From assembly GCA_014529385.2 (NCBI GenBank), contig CM043969.1:73700676-73764675 (forward strand): 64,000 bases of DNA. Reading direction: 5' to 3'. The stretch comes from Adiantum capillus-veneris. Lineage: Eukaryota > Streptophyta > Polypodiopsida > Polypodiales > Pteridaceae. The stretch's first letter is position 1. Each line of letters begins with the position of its first letter. The position numbers were made by a program, and so were the translations under genes. The notes under the pieces were generated by a model. That model was not told the origin of the DNA. It did no database searches and worked only from the letters and a program-made list of their open reading frames with translations. Below are positions 57,684-64,000 of this stretch, in pieces.

Positions 57684-58900
57684 TGAGAAGGTGCTGCCGG
57701 CGGACATAGTCTTTGGAAGAGGAGCTAGGGAGGAAGGTGCTGCCCGTTTCTCGTCTCAAGGAGGCCCTTGCATAAGAATTTTGAGAGGAATTCAGCCGTA
57801 ACCTCGGTAATTTTTGATTTAATTCATGCTTGTTGTAATTCCCTCTCTAATATTCTCTTAATTCCGCATCTAGTATGCATAATCATAGTAAAAATACTCA
57901 TTAAATACTCTCTAATTCTTCCTATCCATGATCTTTTGCATCATCCACTAGTCACCGCCGTTGTGATTAAAAATCAAGTCAGCTTTGAGGTAGGAATGGT
58001 CCATTGCATTCTATTACTCCATAATGTGTAAATAATTAGATTAGAATCAATTGCTCATGGATTAGGATTTAATTAGGGGAAATTAATCCATCATTAATCA
58101 TTAGGAAGGGAGAAATCCTCTCATCTTTGCATACAACAAATCTACAATTCTCTACTTGCATTAAGAAGTGATTAAGCACGTCTATTTCATCTCTAGTAGA
58201 ATTGATTAAGTAAAAATCTGAATTTCATAATTATCTAGGCCAAGTAATTAACCTTAGGGTCTATTCCCATAGAACAAGTATGGTGCTATCGGGATTCTCT
58301 ATGTCTTGAAGTAAGTCTAACCTCTCATACAAGGGGATTTGCTTATTGAAACTAATCCATCATCATGGTTGTATGTTACTCTCGAATGTTAGCTCTCTTT
58401 TTCCAAGTTGTCAATTAAGTAATGAGTATAAAATGGCCCCGATAAAGAGAACTCGTTTCGGTGGTTGCCACGACCATGAGGCGGGGACAAGCAACACGAA
58501 TGGGAAAGGGAGAGCTCCCATGGTCGACCAAGTACCGGCCAATTCACGGAGCAATGACGAGGAAATTGAGGAGGTAGGTCACATTTTAATTCAAGTTTGT
58601 TTAATTTAACATTGCATACGATAAGTTAGGAAAGAACATATCCCTAAACATGTTGGAGAAGTCCAACGGAAACCTCGGCATTTGAATTGAAATGTATATT
58701 AAATTCTAACTAGGAAAGAATGATTGTTGGATATATTGTTTGAGATAGGAAAGAATGTCTGCTACTAGGAAAAATTTAGCTCAGCCTGTTTATTTTTATT
58801 TCCAATGTTGAAACTAGTCTTGATCCCCCTACTGATCACAAGGGGCAGCTCGCGATGATTTCGCAGTAGCGAGAGTTACTAGCTTAGGGCCTCTATCCAC
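57681..58900. other. Unassigned stretch
   Basis: A short frame from 58433 (MAPIKRTRFGGCHDHEAGTS) may be a decayed gag-like start but is too short to support. Otherwise nothing. Confidence 0.4.
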
Positions 58901-59047
58901 GAATTGCGTTCTTTGTGGTGGATACCCACGACTTGCGTTCTTTGCGGTGGGAACCCACGTCTTGCGTTCTATGCGGTGGGAATGTCCATGTCGTGCGTTC
59001 TATGCGGTGGGAATGTCCATGTCGTGCGTTCTATGCGGTGGACATAC
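58901..59047. repeat. Minisatellite, units of about 30 bp
   Basis: Five units built on TTGCGTTCTATGCGGTGGGA with TGTCCATG or ACCCACG spacers. The last units are nearly identical. Confidence 0.9.
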
Positions 59048-59780
59048 CTAGTGGTATGGGCAGCTAGGCGACAACGGGAGGAGTAAACTCTCGCTGGAGG
59101 GGGGATGTTGTACCTCCAGAGCATTGGAATTTTAATGAATAAGTTTTTAGTAAAATTTTTACTAGAGTTATTGTCTTGGTGCCGCTTTGCAATACTGGTT
59201 GAAGGGCTGTATTAAGGAACTTGTGAACCGAAACTTAATCAATGAACTTATGTGTTGAACAACCATGTGTGGTAGTAATTAGAAAACAAAGGAAGTGTGA
59301 GTATGGGGTGGAAAGTGGGGGCTTGGCTCGGGTTGCCAATGCCTATGAGAAGGGTGGTCCCGATTGGTCGGGAACTTTCCGTCTCCATAGTGTTATAAAT
59401 CGACTCTAGTATTACTCATTGCCCCAAGAGCGGCGAAGCCTCAAGTGTACGTGCCTTTGGAACATGGGAAAAAAGGCACTCACGACTTCTCTCCTCTTGG
59501 AAGGTGGGTCTTAGGATTGCTAGATAAGTTAATCATGCTTCCCCAGCGGGGTGGAACTAGATCTCGATGCTAGTAGGCTCGAACTCGACTCACTTTGTGA
59601 TGAGAGATCGTCCGCTACATGAACCATAAACCACTTTGTTTACTTCCGTTGTAGATCTAGTGGCCACCAGGTTTACCATCAGAACCGTCGTTTGAGATGA
59701 CGGGGTGGGGACCTCACACCTACCACTGCCAAACTCAAATTGGCATTGTTTTGCTTCTCTTTTTCATATTTGAGAGTTAA
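59048..59780. other. Unassigned stretch
   Basis: More GC-rich than its surroundings, without ORF. It could be part of an LTR, but no second copy is in the window. Confidence 0.4.
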
Positions 59781-59799
59781 ACTAATCAGCCAACCTTGA

Positions 59800-61896
59800 G
59801 ATCAGAGTTACCTTGGCCATATTGGATATTGGTTCGTGAATGGAAGGCCCTTGGATAGTCTTTTTTTTAGCTTCTTCCTCGGTTATTTGAGTTGATCCCT
59901 TGTCTTCCTTGATATCTTCCTTCTTCAATAGTGTGATTCCTGGTTCTGGAGGCATATCCGTTGTTTTTTTTGGTTTCTTCTTTGTGCATAGTGTCTTTAT
60001 GTGAATGCATAGGCAAGGTTTTTTAACTTGCCTTGTGATGCTTTCTCCACATTTCCTATATCTTTAACACTAGGTTGGTAACCTAACAGAAAAGTGTCCT
60101 TTCAGGGTTTTGAAAAAAACCTCCAAAACCATAGTAGATCCACTCATTTTGTAAAATCCTTTCATGAGGTTATAGTTCAAGGCCTACTACACATGGAAAA
60201 AATAAGAAACTTGTAAAATTTCTCATCTTTTCGTCACACTAAGCCTCCAAAGTTGATGGACCAGTACATTTTCATCAAAACAGTCATTTCTTATATTTTG
60301 TTGCATAAAAATAAGATTAGGGATTTTTGTAGGACTTGAGATAAATTCCCTAGTTAACTTCAATGGGTTGGTGATTAGAACATATGATTGCTTCTCACTC
60401 ACTATTTTTTGTTTTGCCAAAATAAATAGGTACAAAAAAGTTGAATTTTTAACATTCTACAAACCTATCATCAAAGTATCTATAGCCACGCTCAATAAAA
60501 ATAATATATGCATGTTTTCTTAGTTCCCTATTTTTCTTTAGGTTCATAAGGAGCCATGGAGCATGTCAAAAGAATAATATATCTCTTCCCAAGGGGAATC
60601 TTGGGGACAAAGATGAAGTGCTAAATACAGCAAACATGAAAAAACTGGGTTCAACATTATGAGTTGTAGAATCCCATAGAAACTATTCAATATCTAGCCA
60701 AATTTGAATCCTTATGACTAGATATGGTTACTACCTACAAAATTCATGTAGTTGTCACAAGAAACTAACAATATTGAAAAAGCTATACTTGATATACTAG
60801 AATGTTTCGTTTTCGTCTATAATTGAAAAAATCAACCATCGTTGTCTATTATGCAAAATAGGGTATTAGGTGCCCCAAAACTCAAGGAATATTAGCTTTA
60901 TGTTACAATATGCGACATAGAAAATAAAAAATGCATTTGGATATCATGAAAGCCACCAAAAAAATCATAGAAGAGCTAAAATTGGCTAAAAAAACAGGAT
61001 TTGACAATTTTTGTAATTTGGTCATAACTTACAACTTTAATATTTATTTCTCCCTAGAAGCATCAGGACATGTTGAGGACTACTAAATATAATTCTCTAG
61101 CATTATAGACCTCACAAACATGAATTCTAGAGTGGTATAGTTGCAAAAAGTTGAAAAAAGCCAAAAATAGGACCCGTTTTTTCACACAGTTTAGGTTGTG
61201 AAATGTTGTGCAAGGACAAGCTTAAAGATGGAATTGATATTCCAAAAAAATGTCGAGTTTTTTTCAGCTCATGAGACAACTTTCTAGATAGATAGCACCT
61301 CAAAATCCATTTTGAAACTCTTGACATAATTCAAGGAAAATGGTCACTTAACAGGACATAAAAGTGGTCCAGGACATAAAAGTGTCCCATTACCAACCTA
61401 GTGTTAATACCATAATGAGAACTTATTTTTGCTAATGTGTTCCTAATGAGAGAGGTACACCAGCCATCCCTAGGTTTTCTTGTATTTTAAACAAGTCTTC
61501 ATGCCTATTTACTTCCCTCAACACATGTTCAATTTTAGCTTTTTGTTCTTGATTAGTTGTCATAGGGTTTTCTTGTGTTTTTAGCGAATCATCAGGCTGA
61601 TTATCTTGGGCTGTTGATTCCTTTTGTGTTTCTGGATCTTGGCTAGGATCTTTTATAAATGTCATTGGCAAATCAGTGTAGTGTGGCCCTCCTCCAAACT
61701 GTATCCGGTGGCAATCAAAGTCCTTGATTAACTCTTTGATCGTTTCTTTAGATGTGAGTTGTGGGGTGGGAATATTGTCCTTGATATTCTCTGCATGGTG
61801 TTGGTTGGTCTTCTCTAGATTTGTTTTTGCTTCAATGGTCTGTGTTAGCGGGTCGCCACGAAGGACGTCTACAACATAGCTTTTTGGTACTAACAT
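59800..61896 (-). pseudogene. Retroelement-like ORF split by a TTAA-flanked element
   Basis: On the minus strand an ORF starts next to the LTR at 61899 (MLVPKSYVVDVLRGDPLTQT) and runs to 61432. After the inserted element a similar polar, Lys/Glu-rich frame continues (about 59960-59790: GITLLKKEDIKEDKGSTQIT). The VPK near its start recalls the W-x-P-K tail of the element at 43-44.7 kb, so it may be part of a related gag-protease gene that was hit by two insertions. No catalytic motif is visible. Confidence 0.4.
60068..61403. mobile_element. Inverted-repeat element flanked by TTAA
   Basis: The left end reads CACTAGGTTGGTAA and the right end is its exact complement. TTAA flanks both sides (60064-60067 and 61404-61407). 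Just inside, AAAGTGTCC and its complement extend the similarity with a gap. There is no transposase ORF in the 1.3 kb, so it is non-autonomous. TTAA duplication suggests piggyBac-like mobilisation; the CACTA start alone would suggest CACTA elements, but those make 3-bp duplications. Confidence 0.75.
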
Positions 61897-61898
61897 AA

Positions 61899-62442
61899 TG
61901 TCAATACTCAGGGAAGTGACTCGGATGGGGAAAGGAGACTCTTGAGATCATCAATCTCAAGAAGTGAACCTTAACAAGCAAACACAACAACACTCAATGA
62001 TAAGGGAAATTTGCCTATGGTCGCGAACCTCAACAAATCGACAATGCTTACATTTGAATGAAAGATAAAAGAGAGAGGAGCACAATGCAAGTTTTGGAAT
62101 TGAAAATGGATTACCCACTCATTAGCTGCGATGATTACAAGTTGGAGTAGCTTTGTAGCTTGAGCGTAGGTACATCAGAGCTCTTTCTTCTTCTTAAAAT
62201 AAGCCTCCTTTCACATTAAGGTTATTGACCTTTATACCTAGGGCATTCTAAATGGCCAGTGGCCGGCTCACATGAACTTTTACATATATCATGATATCAT
62301 TTCAACTCATGGAATTGACATGCTACTATGGAATTAGTACACAAAGTATTACTATACTAGCTCACAAAACTAATAGAGTACAAATGTGGTGTCCAGCTAC
62401 ATGTCCTGCCAGGTGGGTTTCTGTTCGATCTGTTCTCAAACA
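61899..62442 (-). repeat. 3' LTR of a third Ty3-type element
   Basis: On the minus strand it begins TGTTTGAGAACAG and ends TATTGACA. It is preceded by a polypurine tract at 62443-62456 that, with the next bases, matches the 3' end of the 40-51 kb element (CTTCCT...GTGTCGTCCC...GACACGACC). Its LTR sequence is different. The upstream LTR is outside the window. Confidence 0.75.
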
Positions 62443-64000
62443 TTCCCCCCTTCCTAAATTGTGTCGTCCCTTGACACGACCTTGTGCAATCTTTTCATAG
62501 GGGTGTATTTAGCTTTGTCTTCAACGTTGGTCGTTAGCTTTAGAAGAGCTTTTTCATTGATGATGCTCCCCCCTTCCTTGAGTAATTCATATCTACCATG
62601 TTGTATGATACGCAATTTGATCTTTGATTTTTGAGGCAAGTTTTTGTCTCGTTGTGCATTTGCCTCTTTGTTGCCTATATTAGCCACCCTGAAGAAGGAT
62701 TTTAATGTTTTTGAGTTTATAGAACCAATCCTCTTTGTGGTGTGGACTTTATGATGGATATGCTTTCCATGTCCACTGTAATTTGAGCTGGTTGCAATAG
62801 GTCACCAATGTTGAAGCACTGCGTGAGCTACTTTTAATTGTTGTTGATGACTCTCTTGCAGACTTTGTCATTGCTTGTCATTGTAGGCCATTCTTTGACT
62901 TGCCATTGTTTGATGGAGCTTTATTATCGACCTTGGAGATAAAATATTCTCTTGATAAGATTTGGGTAGCCATTTCCCTATTGTTGATGTAGAAGGAATA
63001 TATACAAGAAATTGATGATGAGGGTTTCTAGATTAGGGTCCTAAAACCTAATGACCAAAGGGAAAAAAATTCGGTGGGAAAAAAGTGCCTTTGGTATATG
63101 CTCTTATTGGAGTTGAGCATTTGGACTTGAAGTACCTATCATGCAAGATGAGTGCTTGGGAGAAACAAAGGAAGAGTGCCTAATGCAACTGCCAATTATG
63201 GGACACTCTATATGCATACAAGAAATTTGTTGAGCAAAAGCATGTAGTGCAAAAGAAGGATTTGATGGGGTGCTTCAAGGAGAAAATGTAGCACATGTGA
63301 CATCAAAAGACGTCTCAATAGATTCCACATTTCCAAGAAGGGTTTTCGATGTAGAAGCTTCTCCACTCATGCCTCACTATGATGAGTGTGTGAGTGTCTT
63401 TTGGACTTCCTCCTTCACTTACCACTATACTACAATGACTTTGACTCTTATGCTCGCCAACATGAGCAGCACAACGTAATTATGTTCAGCTCTTCCAACT
63501 TGAGCAGTACCTAGAATAACTAAGACGCTTAGACCACAGAGAATATTACATGAAGGTTTGGGACTAACGCCTAGCTCATTTAGTGGCTTAACTGCCCAAC
63601 TCTAACTTTTATGCCATGTATTTTCAATGGCGACTTGAACTTACCTGTTCAAGGCTAGAAACCCAATTCCATAAGTTCTGGAAATTTAGGCCATTTCCAT
63701 TGTGTTGGTCTTTGGATGCACCATTTTGTCGGAAGGTTGGCAAATTTTGGCTCCTCTTGACTTGCTTGTTGTATGTTCACACTGCTTTGTGAAACAAGTC
63801 CTTCAGCTTTTGCAGGGTTTGATTTAGCCTTTGTGTTAATTTCCATGAGAAGCAATTGTCGAGATGTGTGGTTTTTTTGTGATTGAGTTTCCACAAGCAA
63901 TTTTGGAACCTACCTTGTCTTTGGTCCGTGCGTGACCGTCTTTTGTATTTTCTCCTTTTTTCTCAATGACTTGATGGACACTAGGCTTTGGTAGCCAAAT
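62443..64000 (-). mobile_element. 3' interior of the third Ty3-type element, partial
   Basis: Positions 62880-63560 are similar to 41500-42200 of the element at 40-51 kb. At the window edge the minus strand reads IWLPKPSVHQVIE, the same W-x-P-K motif as in the tail of the other protein, so the coding region probably lies just beyond 64000. Confidence 0.75.

Noticed and set aside
57491-57709. Thr-His-rich open frame
   Set aside because: Translation of the AC microsatellite.
58433-58609. Short ORF MAPIKRTRFGG as a gene
   Set aside because: Too short and without neighbours or motifs; noted only as possible retroelement debris.

Overview
The window looks like repeat-rich nuclear DNA of a land plant. 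The evidence is several Ty3-type LTR retrotransposons (one with a primer site complementary to tRNA-Asp), a Helitron, a hAT remnant, short GT-AG introns, an F-box/kelch-like fragment and many (GA)n, (CT)n and (AC)n tracts. A fern or another large-genome vascular plant is plausible, but I cannot fix the taxon. I see no intact ordinary host gene, rRNA, tRNA or CRISPR array. Almost everything recognisable is a mobile element, and most of these are nested and carry a few nonsense or frameshift mutations.

Layout. 1-1.8 kb: degenerate Ty3 gag-protease remnant, minus strand. 2853-23188: a large DNA transposon bounded by similar inverted ends. It carries (a) a four-exon DDE-transposase-like gene on the plus strand, (b) directly downstream, a gene encoding a histone H3-like protein with an ARTKQTA start, a very long tail and a full H3 fold, (c) a 502-bp tandem repeat containing three long hairpins, and (d) two unrecognised minus-strand genes. 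A complete Ty3 element (3485-13765, 5-bp target duplication ATCAC) sits in codon 7 of the transposase gene. 23.2-27.4 kb: low-complexity DNA, then protein-kinase and RING-finger pseudogene pieces. 27.4-36.3 kb: Helitron with a RepHel frame open except for three stops, an accessory ORF, a GIY-YIG nuclease-like ORF and an F-box gene fragment upstream. 36.9-38.2 kb: hAT remnant, minus strand. 40299-51166: complete Ty3-type element on the minus strand (957-bp LTRs, duplication CTGAT) with gag-protease but no visible reverse transcriptase or integrase. Its leader holds nine copies of a 24-bp palindrome. 52.6-55.6 kb: decayed minus-strand gene of a DUF7869-like type. 55.6-60 kb: mostly unassigned, with an (AC)n tract and a minisatellite. 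60068-61403: a TTAA-flanked inverted-repeat element. 61899-64000: the 3' LTR and 3' interior of another element related to the one at 40-51 kb, running out of the window.

The most interesting system is the transposon at 2853-23188. It couples a DDE transposase gene to its own histone H3 variant, with two further genes and a hairpin array between the converging transcription units. The copy is dead (Ty3 insertion, a TGA in the transposase, a TAG in the H3 tail, a TAA and a frameshift in one minus-strand gene), but the reading frames are well enough kept to see how the element was built. Nested ages can be ordered: the H3 transposon was in place before the young Ty3 element (7 substitutions between its LTRs, all transitions) landed in it. 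Intron boundaries, alignments and counts were made by eye.
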